From the NCBI RefSeq assembly GCF_000757905.1, contig NZ_KN173624.1: DNA of 64,000 nt; one strand, 5' to 3'. Positions 34,396 through 42,973 of this stretch are shown here, one piece after another (the stretch's first letter is position 1; each line of letters opens with the position of its first letter). The stretch is from Arsenophonus nilaparvatae. GTDB taxonomy: Bacteria; Pseudomonadota; Gammaproteobacteria; Enterobacterales; Enterobacteriaceae. The position numbers were made by a program, and so were the translations under genes. A model generated the notes under the pieces. The model ran no database searches and was not told the origin of the DNA. It was given only the letters and a program-made list of their open reading frames with translations.

Positions 34396-35021
34396 ACCTT
34401 GACCTTTGGTTAGTTTTTTTAGGGGGTGCCTTGCTCAGTGCCGTATTACCCGGTGCGGGCGCTATCCTCACGCTTAACCATGCCTTCCAGCGGGGATGGC
34501 GCAAGACGCTACCGCTTATTGCCGGTCAGGCCACGGCATTAGCTTTGATGGTGCCCATTGTGGCACTGAGCACGGAAGCGTTGCGCGCTTCAGCGGCCGC
34601 CTGGCTGTTGCTGAAAGGCATCAGCGTACTCTGGCTACTGTTTGCCGCCTACCGAACCTGGCGCGCACCGGTCATCATGGATGCCTACGATGTCGTGACA
34701 TTGATCCGCGGCTCGCAACGGTTCTGCTGGGGTTTTCTGACCGATATCACCAACGCCAAAGCGCTCGCCTTCCTACTCGCCACACTACCGGTCTTTCTTA
34801 ATCCGGCCCAATCGTTAGGGCCACAAATTACCCTTATGACTCTGACGATGGTAATGGTCGATGCGCTGATGATGACGCTCTACGCATTCATTGCCACTCG
34901 CTTGCGGCCTTATTTTCAATCGCCCGAAACCCGCAAACAACAAAACCGCCTGTTTGCCGGTTTCCTGGTGTTCATTGCGGTCAGCCTTTGTTTTATTGAA
35001 CATCCGACCTTAATTCAGTGA
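34392..35021 (+). CDS. LysE/RhtB-type amino-acid exporter carried by the prophage
   Basis: The 209-aa protein has about six membrane segments and the LysE-family layout: LWLVFLGGALLSAVLPGAGA, then LNHAFQRGWRKTLPLIAGQA. A middle WGFLTDITNAKALAFLLATL and C-terminal hydrophobic helices follow. Members export amino acids or homoserine lactones; substrate here is unknown. It overlaps the preceding phage gene by four bases, so it is co-transcribed with early genes. Exporters are unusual in this operon, making it a candidate moron. Confidence 0.83.
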   Translation: MNLDLWLVFLGGALLSAVLPGAGAILTLNHAFQRGWRKTLPLIAGQATALALMVPIVALSTEALRASAAAWLLLKGISVLWLLFAAYRTWRAPVIMDAYDVVTLIRGSQRFCWGFLTDITNAKALAFLLATLPVFLNPAQSLGPQITLMTLTMVMVDALMMTLYAFIATRLRPYFQSPETRKQQNRLFAGFLVFIAVSLCFIEHPTLIQ

Positions 35022-35037
35022 AAGAGGATAAATTATC

Positions 35038-35217
35038 ATGTGGATATTAATTTTAGCCCTATACGCCAGTCCCTATGCCGGTCATGCTTTTTCCACGCTG
35101 CATACACAGGAGTTTGACACGGCAACCGCCTGTCAACAGGCCGCCAAACAGTTCGCAGAAAAATTTGAAACCTTCAAGGATATTGATGCCAGGGCGATTT
35201 GCGTGAAGAAGTCATAG
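35038..35217 (+). CDS. Small secreted or membrane phage peptide (59 aa)
   Basis: MWILILALYASPYAGHAFST begins with a hydrophobic signal-like helix, followed by a short region with two cysteines (TACQQAAKQFAEKFETFKD; AICVKKS). AGAGGA precedes the start. It ends before a terminator. Function unknown. Confidence 0.62.
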   Translation: MWILILALYASPYAGHAFSTLHTQEFDTATACQQAAKQFAEKFETFKDIDARAICVKKS

Positions 35218-35270
35218 CAGAAAATAGGCGTACAATTCATTCAATTGTATAATAACGATATTCATTTTAT

Positions 35271-35302
35271 AATCCTTCAAAACCCGAAGGATTATTTTTT
35301 TA
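35271..35302 (+). terminator. Rho-independent terminator
   Basis: AATCCTTC and GAAGGATT form an 8-bp stem around AAAACCC, followed by ATTTTTTTATT. It lies after the early gene block and before gemA/mor. Confidence 0.8.
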
Positions 35303-35354
35303 TTCATGGCATAAGGAATCCTGACCCAGACCAAAACGATAAAGGACGCCTCCG

Positions 35355-35777
35355 ATGACCCGACAAAAATACCTGCAGTTAATCCATATCGCGGCCCATC
35401 ATCTCAAACTGGACGACACGACTTACCGCCAGATGCTGCACAGGCTAACCGGAGAAACCTCGGCAAAAGCCCTGAATATCGGTCAACTGGCGCAAGTGTT
35501 AAACGCCCTGAAAGCCAAAGGCTTTCGTATCCAACCGACTCAACCCACGACGAAAAAGCAGACCGACCGTCCGCAAATCCAGAAAATGCAGGCCCTGTGG
35601 CAGGCAATGGCCGATGAGGGCATTGTCCGGGATGCGTCAGCAACAGCCCTGGCCCACTTTGTTAAACGGGAAACCGGCTGTGATTCGCCTTACTGGCTGG
35701 ATAGCCAGCAGGCCAGCCAGGTTATCGAGAAACTCAAGCAGTGGCAAAAACGCGTGGTGAGGGCAACCTCATGCTAG
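35355..35777 (+). CDS. gemA: GemA-like protein (Mu gp16)
   Basis: A 140-aa protein matching the GemA/gp16 regulatory family: YLQLIHIAAHHLKLDDTTYR, then QMLHRLTGETSAKALNIGQL and MQALWQAMADEGIVRDAS. Mu GemA modulates host gene expression and DNA supercoiling. The 3' end overlaps mor by seven bases. Confidence 0.92.
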   Translation: MTRQKYLQLIHIAAHHLKLDDTTYRQMLHRLTGETSAKALNIGQLAQVLNALKAKGFRIQPTQPTTKKQTDRPQIQKMQALWQAMADEGIVRDASATALAHFVKRETGCDSPYWLDSQQASQVIEKLKQWQKRVVRATSC

Positions 35778-36145
35778 AGCATACCTTTCGCAGTAAAGGG
35801 CCTGAGTTACTGGTTGAGCTGGCCGAGCACACCGCACAGACTGTTAGGCAGATTATCGACGTTGATCCCGCTGTTGCTAGCCAGATAGGCGATGCCGTCG
35901 CTAATCAAATGATGCGGGTCTGGGGCGGGCAGAATGTCTACTTTCCGATGGGGCTGATGTGGAAAATAAACCAGCGCGACCGGGAGATATTTGCCGATTT
36001 CAACGGCCATAACCACCGTGCCCTGGCACGCAAGTACGAAGTCTCGCTACAGTGGATTTATTCCGTGATAAAACGGGTTAAAAAAGAAGAGCTGGCCCGC
36101 ATCCAGGGCAATCTGTTTGAAGATGAGGATAAGCAGGCAGGCTGA
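35771..36145 (+). CDS. mor: Middle operon regulator Mor
   Basis: A protein of 124 aa of the Mor/C activator family: SKGPELLVELAEHTAQTVRQ, then QMMRVWGGQNVYFPMGLMWK and the C-terminal helix-turn-helix HRALARKYEVSLQWIYSVIK. It should activate transcription of the leftward late genes; no separate C gene is evident. ATG 35771 is the family start. Confidence 0.92.
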   Translation: MLEHTFRSKGPELLVELAEHTAQTVRQIIDVDPAVASQIGDAVANQMMRVWGGQNVYFPMGLMWKINQRDREIFADFNGHNHRALARKYEVSLQWIYSVIKRVKKEELARIQGNLFEDEDKQAG

Positions 36146-36227
36146 TCATTTATAACGCGCTTTAAGTACCTCAGCATTTTTTTATTACTATTATCATTAC
36201 GATAGCACCCACGCAAAGGCGATAAAT

Positions 36228-36860
36228 ATGCTTGATTCAACCCTGCTGGATTTACCCTGGGCAACACTCGTAACGCTGGCCTCTGGCTACATTAGCTACT
36301 TTATTGCCAATGTTGGTCTGAAAGAACACCATAAACCCATTGATATTCTCTTCTCTACACTGATTTTTAGCCTGTTGCCGACAGTAATATACCACGTGAC
36401 ACTTTGGTGTGGCGTCAATGCTTACGCAGCAGCGCTGCCAACCGTGTTGTTGGCATTTACCCTGGGTGCATTGTGGCGTAAACGGTTGTGCGCGTTTCTC
36501 CGGCAGCATAATATCTCATGGTCTGACAGTACCCACTCTGCCTGGCAGCAAATGTTTGGTCTGACGGATTATCGGGCGACCGAATTACTTGTGGTACTGA
36601 AGGATGGCTCGGGCTTGCTATCACGATTGCCGGGGCGCTTCGAGGAACTTCCAAATGGGCCTTTTACACTGGGTAATAACGGCGATGTCATTCTCTATGT
36701 CACGCATAGAAGTCCGGCAAATAGCGATGAGTGGGTAGAGTATGGCGATGTTATTCATCAGGACTACGGCGCTCTTGCCACTTACATCCCTGCAGATCAA
36801 ATTACCAGAATAGGCATCAGGAGAAGAGAAGCAAAGCCATCATGCTCTTCTACCGACTGA
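36228..36860 (+). CDS. Two-domain membrane protein of unknown function at the prophage right end
   Basis: The 210-aa protein has N-terminal membrane segments (WATLVTLASGYISYFIANVG; ILFSTLIFSLLPTVIYHVTL; AALPTVLLAFTLGALW) and a soluble C-terminal domain (TELLVVLKDGSGLLSRLPGR; YVTHRSPANSDEWVEYGDVI). It resembles DUF6338-type proteins in layout, which I hold only loosely. As the last gene before the right end it could be a moron, perhaps for superinfection exclusion. Confidence 0.7.
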   Translation: MLDSTLLDLPWATLVTLASGYISYFIANVGLKEHHKPIDILFSTLIFSLLPTVIYHVTLWCGVNAYAAALPTVLLAFTLGALWRKRLCAFLRQHNISWSDSTHSAWQQMFGLTDYRATELLVVLKDGSGLLSRLPGRFEELPNGPFTLGNNGDVILYVTHRSPANSDEWVEYGDVIHQDYGALATYIPADQITRIGIRRREAKPSCSSTD

Positions 36861-37286
36861 ACTGGATACGACTTGAACGAATCAGCCTAGCGGCTGCAAA
36901 TCGTCTTCTGTGAAACTAGCGCCAGACATCTGAGCTAGATGTTTATTTTAAGGCCACTGTGAGCCTCGTTACGGAGTTTTCTCCCCCTAAACCATCCAAA
37001 CCCGTACCGCTTTGTTCTCAGAATCGCTTTAAGCAGCTTACAGACATGGCCTATCAGTTATAGGTACCCAGATCATATATTTTGGTTATTTTTTAACCAA
37101 AAAAAACTTTGAAATTCCTAGGCGTCAAGCAGCAATATGATTTCAATAATCGATTAATTTGAGTGATGATTTCTGTTTCACTATGTGTAACTTAATCACC
37201 CTGACTTGTCCCAGATAGATCCAGTTTGTCCCAGGTAGATCCACATTTATCGCACGTTTCCCGTTTAAATATCTCACGTCCTATCA
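36861..37286. repeat. Prophage right end with terminal motifs and an 18-bp direct repeat
   Basis: No gene is visible. Reading inward on the minus strand, the end starts TGATAGGACG and includes GAGATATTT and GTGCGATAAATG, matching the left end in inverted orientation. Two copies of TTGTCCCAG(A/G)TAGATCCA lie at 37206-37223 and 37226-37243. TGTTTCACTATGTGTAAC (about 37167-37184) parallels TGTTTCCG...GTGTAAC of the left copies. These are probably transposase-binding sites. Confidence 0.72.
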
Positions 37287-37292
37287 GGTTGC
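37287..37292. repeat. Right target-site duplication GGTTGC
   Basis: Copy of 1242-1247, directly outside the right prophage end (TATCA|GGTTGC). Confidence 0.88.
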
Positions 37293-37544
37293 AGTGATAC
37301 ATGTGGTGATAGAACTAAGAATAATTATACTATAATGAAGCTGATTAATACCAAAGATAAGATTAAATAGAAAACCGATACCTATCATTATAATACCCAC
37401 TCGTTGTAATAAGCATAGTGGGCAGGGTATTTCATGTAATATAATTTGATAATAGAATGCAACGATTAATGTTACAGATATTCCTAATAGTCCTAGAATA
37501 TTCAGATCAGAAATAACTATTGTTGAAGATAGTGTTTTCATCAT
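37287..37544 (-). pseudogene. 5' half of a dsbB-like gene, cut off by the prophage
   Basis: It encodes the start of a DsbB/DsbI-type protein: membrane helices and the first redox motif (HEIPCPLCLLQRVGIIMIGI). The frame ends at the TGA formed by the prophage terminus. The remainder is at 954-1241. The upstream 51-codon gene (37555-37710) and this gene form a small operon seen in other bacteria with this DsbB type. The truncated product could be made but lacks the second cysteine pair. Confidence 0.88.
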
Positions 37545-37554
37545 AATTCTCTAA

Positions 37555-37710
37555 CTAAAACGATAGGTTGATATTATCGCTTGCATGATATTTAAATAAT
37601 AAGATAGTTATAATAAACAGCATTAATAAAAGGATATAACTTAGTTTTCTCTGTTTGAGAATAAGTGAGATAGTGACCAGAAAAGCGATGAAAAAAGGTA
37701 AAAACATCAT
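37555..37710 (-). CDS. Small membrane protein (DUF5993-like), partner of the dsbB-like gene
   Basis: A 51-codon frame: MMFLPFFIAFLVTISLILKQ, then LLMLFIITILLFKYHASDNI and NLSF. Two hydrophobic helices and the HASD-NLSF ending resemble the DUF5993 proteins often found next to this DsbB type. It ends ten bases before the dsbB-like start. Role unknown, probably accessory to disulfide formation. Confidence 0.68.
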   Translation of the reverse strand: MMFLPFFIAFLVTISLILKQRKLSYILLLMLFIITILLFKYHASDNINLSF

Positions 37711-38028
37711 AAGATCCTATTAGCATAACATTAACTATTAGATTTCATATGCACAATAATATTATCAATATAAATAATATATTTTATAATAATATATTAA
37801 AGTGATATTTTTAATTATAAATTATAGGTGTTAACTAATTATTGTCAAAAATTGTTAATAAACTGTATTTATCAGCAAAAAGCAATCCAATACAAGATCA
37901 TCTAGTGTTAAATTAAAATTCTATAGAGTTTTAAAACACAGAGGGTCAATGCAATTAATTTTATCAGGTTAACATTACCCTCAAATTTTCATTCTTTATA
38001 AAAATTATTAATATTTCATTAAGTTAAA
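37711..38028. other. AT-rich spacer
   Basis: It presumably holds the promoter of the leftward dsbB-like operon and the end of gabD. I see no ORF and no clear terminator. Confidence 0.5.
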
Positions 38029-39501
38029 TTATGTAGTCGTTTTAATATTACCAAAACAGAGATATTTTAATTCTAAAAATTCATCGATACCATAATGGGA
38101 GCCTTCGCGCCCGAGTCCTGATTGTTTAATACCACCAAAAGGCGCCATTTCATTAGAGATGAGTCCTTCATTAATGCCTATCATACCTGTTTCCAATGCT
38201 TCAGCAACTCGATAGATACGGCTAATATCGCGTGAATAAAAATAGGCAGCTAAGCCAAATTCAGTTTCATTAGCTAACTGAATTGCTTCCGATTCGTTAG
38301 TAAATTTAAATAATGGTGCTAATGGGCCAAATGTCTCTTCTTTAGCGATTTTCATTTGGTTATTTACATCAGTCAATATCGTTGGTTCAAAGAATAATTT
38401 TCCTTGTGAGGCAACATTGCCGCCGGTTAACAGGTGTGCCCCATGCGCGATAGCATCCGCAATATGTTGTTTTACTTTGTCGATGGCTTGCTGATTAATT
38501 AACGGTCCTAGTTGAGCATCTTTTTGACTTGCTGGCCCGACGCGCAGAGTTTTTACAGCTGCACTAAGTCGTTTTGCGAATTCGTCATATATAGTTGCTT
38601 GAACCAAGATACGATTAGCACAAACGCAAGTCTGTCCACTATTGCGAAATTTTGCTGCTAATACACCTTGAACAGCCGCTTCTAAATCAGCATCATCGAA
38701 AACAATAAAAGGTGCATTGCCGCCTAACTCTAATGAGATCTTTTTGACTGTATTAGCACACAGCGCCATTAATAATTTCCCCACTTGCGTTGAGCCAGTG
38801 AAGGTTAATTTGCGGACTATCGGGCTTGCTGTCATAACCGAACCAACTGTTTTTGCATCGGTACTGGGTACAATATTTAAAACACCAGAAGGAATAACTG
38901 CTTTCTCAGCCAGTACTGCTAATGCTAAAGCTGATAGAGGTGTTTCAGCCGCGGGTTTTAGAATAACGGTACAGCCAGCAGCCAGGGCAGGGGCAACTTT
39001 TCTTGTGATCATGGCATTGGGAAAATTCCATGGCGTAATGGCAGCTACGACACCAACCGCTTGTTTGATAGTCATTATTCGGCAATCAGCGACAGGAGAA
39101 GGAATTGTTTCACCATAAGTTCTCTTTCCTTCTTCCGCAAACCATTGGATAAAACTAGCGCCATAAGTTATTTCACCCATTGCTTCGCTGTGGCATTTAC
39201 CTTGCTCCAGGCTCAATATTTCTGCTAAGGCTGTCTGATTTTCCATAATCAAATAAAACCATTTATTTAAAATCTGACTGCGCTGTTTTGCGCTCATTGC
39301 ACGCCATGCGGGTAATGCCTTGTCAGCGGCATCGATAGCTTTTTGTGTTTCGATTTTGCCTAAATCACTGACTTTAGCAATTATATCACCATTAGCAGGA
39401 TTGATAACATTAAATGTTGAATGCTTATCAGCATCGACCCATTGACCGTTAATATAGGCTTGTTGACGGAAAAGGGGAGAATTAATGAGATTATTTTCCA
39501 T
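38029..39501 (-). CDS. gabD: Succinate-semialdehyde dehydrogenase (GabD-like)
   Basis: A 490-aa aldehyde dehydrogenase. Visible: PWNFPNAMITRKVAPALAAG, the NAD(P)-binding FTGSTQVGKLLM, the catalytic Glu in SLELGGNAPFIVFDDADLE and the catalytic Cys in FRNSGQTCVCANR. Near the end is MAPFGGIKQSGLGREGS. It oxidises succinate semialdehyde to succinate in GABA breakdown. Length matches E. coli GabD (482 aa). No gabT or gabP is adjacent, so it stands alone here. Confidence 0.9.
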   Translation of the reverse strand: MENNLINSPLFRQQAYINGQWVDADKHSTFNVINPANGDIIAKVSDLGKIETQKAIDAADKALPAWRAMSAKQRSQILNKWFYLIMENQTALAEILSLEQGKCHSEAMGEITYGASFIQWFAEEGKRTYGETIPSPVADCRIMTIKQAVGVVAAITPWNFPNAMITRKVAPALAAGCTVILKPAAETPLSALALAVLAEKAVIPSGVLNIVPSTDAKTVGSVMTASPIVRKLTFTGSTQVGKLLMALCANTVKKISLELGGNAPFIVFDDADLEAAVQGVLAAKFRNSGQTCVCANRILVQATIYDEFAKRLSAAVKTLRVGPASQKDAQLGPLINQQAIDKVKQHIADAIAHGAHLLTGGNVASQGKLFFEPTILTDVNNQMKIAKEETFGPLAPLFKFTNESEAIQLANETEFGLAAYFYSRDISRIYRVAEALETGMIGINEGLISNEMAPFGGIKQSGLGREGSHYGIDEFLELKYLCFGNIKTTT

Positions 39502-40290
39502 TGATTTTTCTCCAGGATTTATGGATGGTATACCATTCGATATTTATCTTTAATTTGATTTTCAATTGCGGCTAACTGCTGTAAAAATAAAAAAGAACAA
39601 TTGCTAGCTGATTTAAATCTGCGCAAATGCAAGTCATCACCATTATTAGGATAGATTTTGATTATAATTTAGAAAAATACAATAATAACTTCTGAACAAA
39701 TAAAATAAATTTTATTGAAAAAAATGATGATAAAGTGGGGAATAATTTTGTATTGGCAGGCCAATTTTATCTGTTAGTCGTTTAAGAAACAGCAGCGTAA
39801 CCTTTACTAGATTGCTGGTGTTAATGTAATAAAATAACAAAATTTAATTAGTTGCTGTAAAAAATAAACTCTAACATAACTTAAATTTACTCAGGCTTAC
39901 CAAATAATATTTTGCCAGAAAATCGATTATTTCTGTTGTTATTCATAAAAAATTTTTAATACCATTCAGTTTTAATACTTAATGAAGTAAATAATAATTC
40001 AATTCTAATAATTATTAGACATCTCTTAATATGTAATTAAAGGCACAATATACATTTAACGAATCGTTATTTGATTTGTTAAGGAGATTTTCTGCTATTG
40101 TCTATTATTTAAAAGTTCTTTTATGCTTTAGTTGCCAAAAATCATTCCATTCTAGCAAAAATAAATTTCTTATTATTAATGTGATAGAGCCAAAAGTTAG
40201 CAATAAAAATCTACCACCAAGACCAAAAAAATTGATATTATAAATGATATTGTTTATCAATATCATTTAAAGCGATGTAAAGGACATTAT
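39502..40290. other. Long AT-rich spacer
   Basis: Very AT-rich with no ORF of note. It must contain the divergent promoters of gabD and the 703-aa gene. AAAGGA lies seven bases before the ATG at 40291. Nothing else stands out. Confidence 0.5.
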
Positions 40291-42402
40291 ATGCTTTCTA
40301 TCTCCTCTACCTTATTCTCTAATTCTATTAACCCTACTAATTGTTTGGAAAAAATATCAGAACCTAAAAATGATATAAGTCAATCACCTTTTTCGTCTAT
40401 GATAAGTAATGTTAGTAATTCTAATCAAAATATAAATAATGATTCGATACCATCTATTCTTGTGCAGTCAGGGGATTTAGATAAACAAAAAAATATATTA
40501 AGTAATACAAAAACTTTTTGTAATAAAATAACAATGTCAGCATATAATTATTTGCGTTCTATTGATGGAATTGATGAATTTACCGGAGCGACAGGACAAA
40601 TTTTACCACAATTTCATCAGTCATTATTATCGTTAAGTATATTACTACCAGCTATTCCTTTGGTTGGAATAGGTGCAAAAGGCGCTTTTGATGAATCAGT
40701 AGAAAGTTTTAAAGATATTTATCCTACATTTATGAATGATATTAAGGAAAAAAAACAAGAGATATTAAAAATATTACAACAAAATTTTGCTGAAGATGAT
40801 GTCAATAAGAAGCTTTTTGAAGAAAAAATTGAACCATTTTTTGATGTTTGGATTAATTGGTTACAAGGTGGAAGTGAAAAAGAAAATATCGAAAATTTAC
40901 AGCAACTATGTACTACTTGGAAGTATTTGCAAGAACAATCACAAGAACAAGGTAATTCTACCGCCAAGACACTTTATATGGCTACCGAATATCAACGTAT
41001 GCAACAAGAAGTACCGGCAGTAAAAATTGACCGTAATTCTTCTCCATTACAAGCAGCGGCGATGAGTTTAATGACAGGTGGAATGGTTGGATTGTCTGCC
41101 AAATCAATCGCAGATCTAGTGATGTCTCAAGGGATCAGTGGAGCAGAAGCTGTCAGTGATTTAGCCGGAATGGTCAGTAATACTCTGCTTTTGCCAGCAC
41201 AGATCATGATGACTGGGTATGGAATTTCGCAAACCATTTCCGGACACCAGCGGGATACGCTACTGCGAGAAGATCGTTCTTTATTAGTAAAGAACCCGCA
41301 ACTAGATATTATTAAAGAAAATATTGCACAATTAAAAGAAATAGCTGACCGTAAAATACATTATAACTATAAGCAAAGAATAGAGTATGGTACTGTCACT
41401 GCTGTTGGCCAGGCAGGGATGGCGTTAAGTTCATTAAGTGCAATTACTGGAATTGGCAGCGCGGTAGGTTTTGTTCCTGCTTTAGTCGGGGCGCCGGCTA
41501 CTATTTATGGATCTTATATTCGTACAAGAACAAGGGTGCAAGAAGGAAAATATTTAGGTGCTAGAGATGCTCAAAATATAGCTGATAAAAGATTAAATTT
41601 CGATGAGTTGGCGAAACATACAACTGAAAAGTCTACTGGTACAAATCAAGCAACACAATCAACTGTAACAACGATTGATACTTTTAACACGGTTGTTAAA
41701 GCGGCAACCAATACAATGGTGCAGCAGCAAAAAGTTTTAGCAGAAGCAAAATTACTCTCATTAATTCAACAGACGATCGATAAAGCAAATAAAAGTAATA
41801 TTCAACTAACGGTAGAAAAATTGCATCAACAAGTTGATTCTAAAGTAAAAAAATTATTTGATAGAATAATAGATAGCCAAAAACAATTTATAAAACAACC
41901 GGGTAAGTATTTTATTCGACAACGTACCTCTTTACTATCAGATGATCTAAATATAATAAAGGGGATGCTTGACAATGGTGAATATAGCATTGACCGTTTG
42001 GGAAATAAATTAGACAAGCAACAAGGAAGTTATAGTTTAATATCTAGATTGGAGTATGTAAAAGAAAGTTATAATATATCTCTATCAACCAAGACAAAAG
42101 AAAAAGTATTAGAATCTAGTGTGCAAGATCTTTTAAAATTAGCAAATGAAAATAAAACAATTAAACAAGCACTAAAACATCAAGATAGTATTTCTGATAA
42201 AACTTTTAATTGGAATGATTTGCAAAAACTCATCCTGCATGATGAACAAGCAAAAGCTATTTACACGCAACATCATAACCATTATTTTATTAAGCAAATG
42301 AAAAATGAAGGTAAATCTCTGAGAGATGATGCTTATAATAATATCATAAATGGATTAGCGGCTAAATCAGCGATTGAACGAAATATAAATAAAGTAATAT
42401 AA
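40291..42402 (+). CDS. Large uncharacterised protein, effector- or translocator-like
   Basis: I do not recognise this 703-aa protein. The first 80 residues are rich in Ser, Asn and Ile (SISSTLFSNSINPTNCLEKI), like many type III secretion signals. Four hydrophobic stretches follow: LLPAIPLVGIGAKGAF (about 110), AAAMSLMTGGMVGLSAKSIA (about 255), LAGMVSNTLLLPAQIMMTGY (about 295) and GMALSSLSAITGIGSAVGFV (about 375). The C-terminal half is charged and helical. The layout resembles membrane-inserting effectors or translocators. It is flanked by long spacers, isolated from any secretion genes. Host-interaction role is inference. Confidence 0.6.
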   Translation: MLSISSTLFSNSINPTNCLEKISEPKNDISQSPFSSMISNVSNSNQNINNDSIPSILVQSGDLDKQKNILSNTKTFCNKITMSAYNYLRSIDGIDEFTGATGQILPQFHQSLLSLSILLPAIPLVGIGAKGAFDESVESFKDIYPTFMNDIKEKKQEILKILQQNFAEDDVNKKLFEEKIEPFFDVWINWLQGGSEKENIENLQQLCTTWKYLQEQSQEQGNSTAKTLYMATEYQRMQQEVPAVKIDRNSSPLQAAAMSLMTGGMVGLSAKSIADLVMSQGISGAEAVSDLAGMVSNTLLLPAQIMMTGYGISQTISGHQRDTLLREDRSLLVKNPQLDIIKENIAQLKEIADRKIHYNYKQRIEYGTVTAVGQAGMALSSLSAITGIGSAVGFVPALVGAPATIYGSYIRTRTRVQEGKYLGARDAQNIADKRLNFDELAKHTTEKSTGTNQATQSTVTTIDTFNTVVKAATNTMVQQQKVLAEAKLLSLIQQTIDKANKSNIQLTVEKLHQQVDSKVKKLFDRIIDSQKQFIKQPGKYFIRQRTSLLSDDLNIIKGMLDNGEYSIDRLGNKLDKQQGSYSLISRLEYVKESYNISLSTKTKEKVLESSVQDLLKLANENKTIKQALKHQDSISDKTFNWNDLQKLILHDEQAKAIYTQHHNHYFIKQMKNEGKSLRDDAYNNIINGLAAKSAIERNINKVI

Positions 42403-42973
42403 TCAAACAGATGTTTAGCTTTAATTATTTCTTGATATATATTATCAAATTTGAGGAATAATATTCTATATAGCAATATATTAAATAGTAATCTTAATTC
42501 TATTATATACCTCGATTTTATAGAAATTGAGCTAAACATGATTTTAGTTATAGGTTATAGGTTATAGGTTATAGATTGTACTTATATTAAATACATCCCA
42601 ATTTAGGAAATTTTAGAAGAAAAAAATAGTAAAATGATTTTAACAATATGATTAAATTGATTAACAATGTATGTCGAGTATCTGCAAATTATTTTTCTCA
42701 TTATTAGCCAGGCTAAACTTTTAAATAATGCGGATTAATTTGACAATATTTATCACTAGAACAGTTTAAAAATGGAATTTATGAAAAATATTTTATGTGC
42801 CAAGGCAGGTATATGAAAAAGTGTTGTATTGCTATCTGATAAAAATTAGCAAAATATTTGGCAGAGAGGGTATATAAACGCAATTATTTTTTAATGAAAA
42901 TAATATATTGTTAACATTTCAGCCATCGCTGGTAAGCTGCTTTCTTCTATTGGCGTTAAAGGTCGATTGGGTT
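42403..42973. other. AT-rich spacer with a heptanucleotide tandem repeat
   Basis: No gene is visible. TTATAGG is repeated nearly four times at 42548-42574. The rest is low-complexity AT-rich DNA between the convergent flanking genes. Confidence 0.6.

Larger units (their letters stand above)
1248..37286. mobile_element. Mu-like transposable prophage, 36,039 bp
   Basis: The borders are set by TGAT...ATCA termini, a 6-bp target duplication and the interrupted dsbB-like gene. It contains MuA and MuB homologues, Gam, GemA, Mor, a Ner-like regulator, a repressor, Mu-type head genes, a P2-type contractile tail, a lysis cassette and an invertible tail-fibre segment. Late genes run leftward and early genes rightward from about 26-29 kb, an arrangement recalled from BcepMu/B3-type phages rather than Mu itself. 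The DNA is clearly GC-richer than the surrounding chromosome. Lesions in the portal, gp27-type gene, invertase and repressor suggest it is defective, unless these are assembly errors. Confidence 0.93.
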
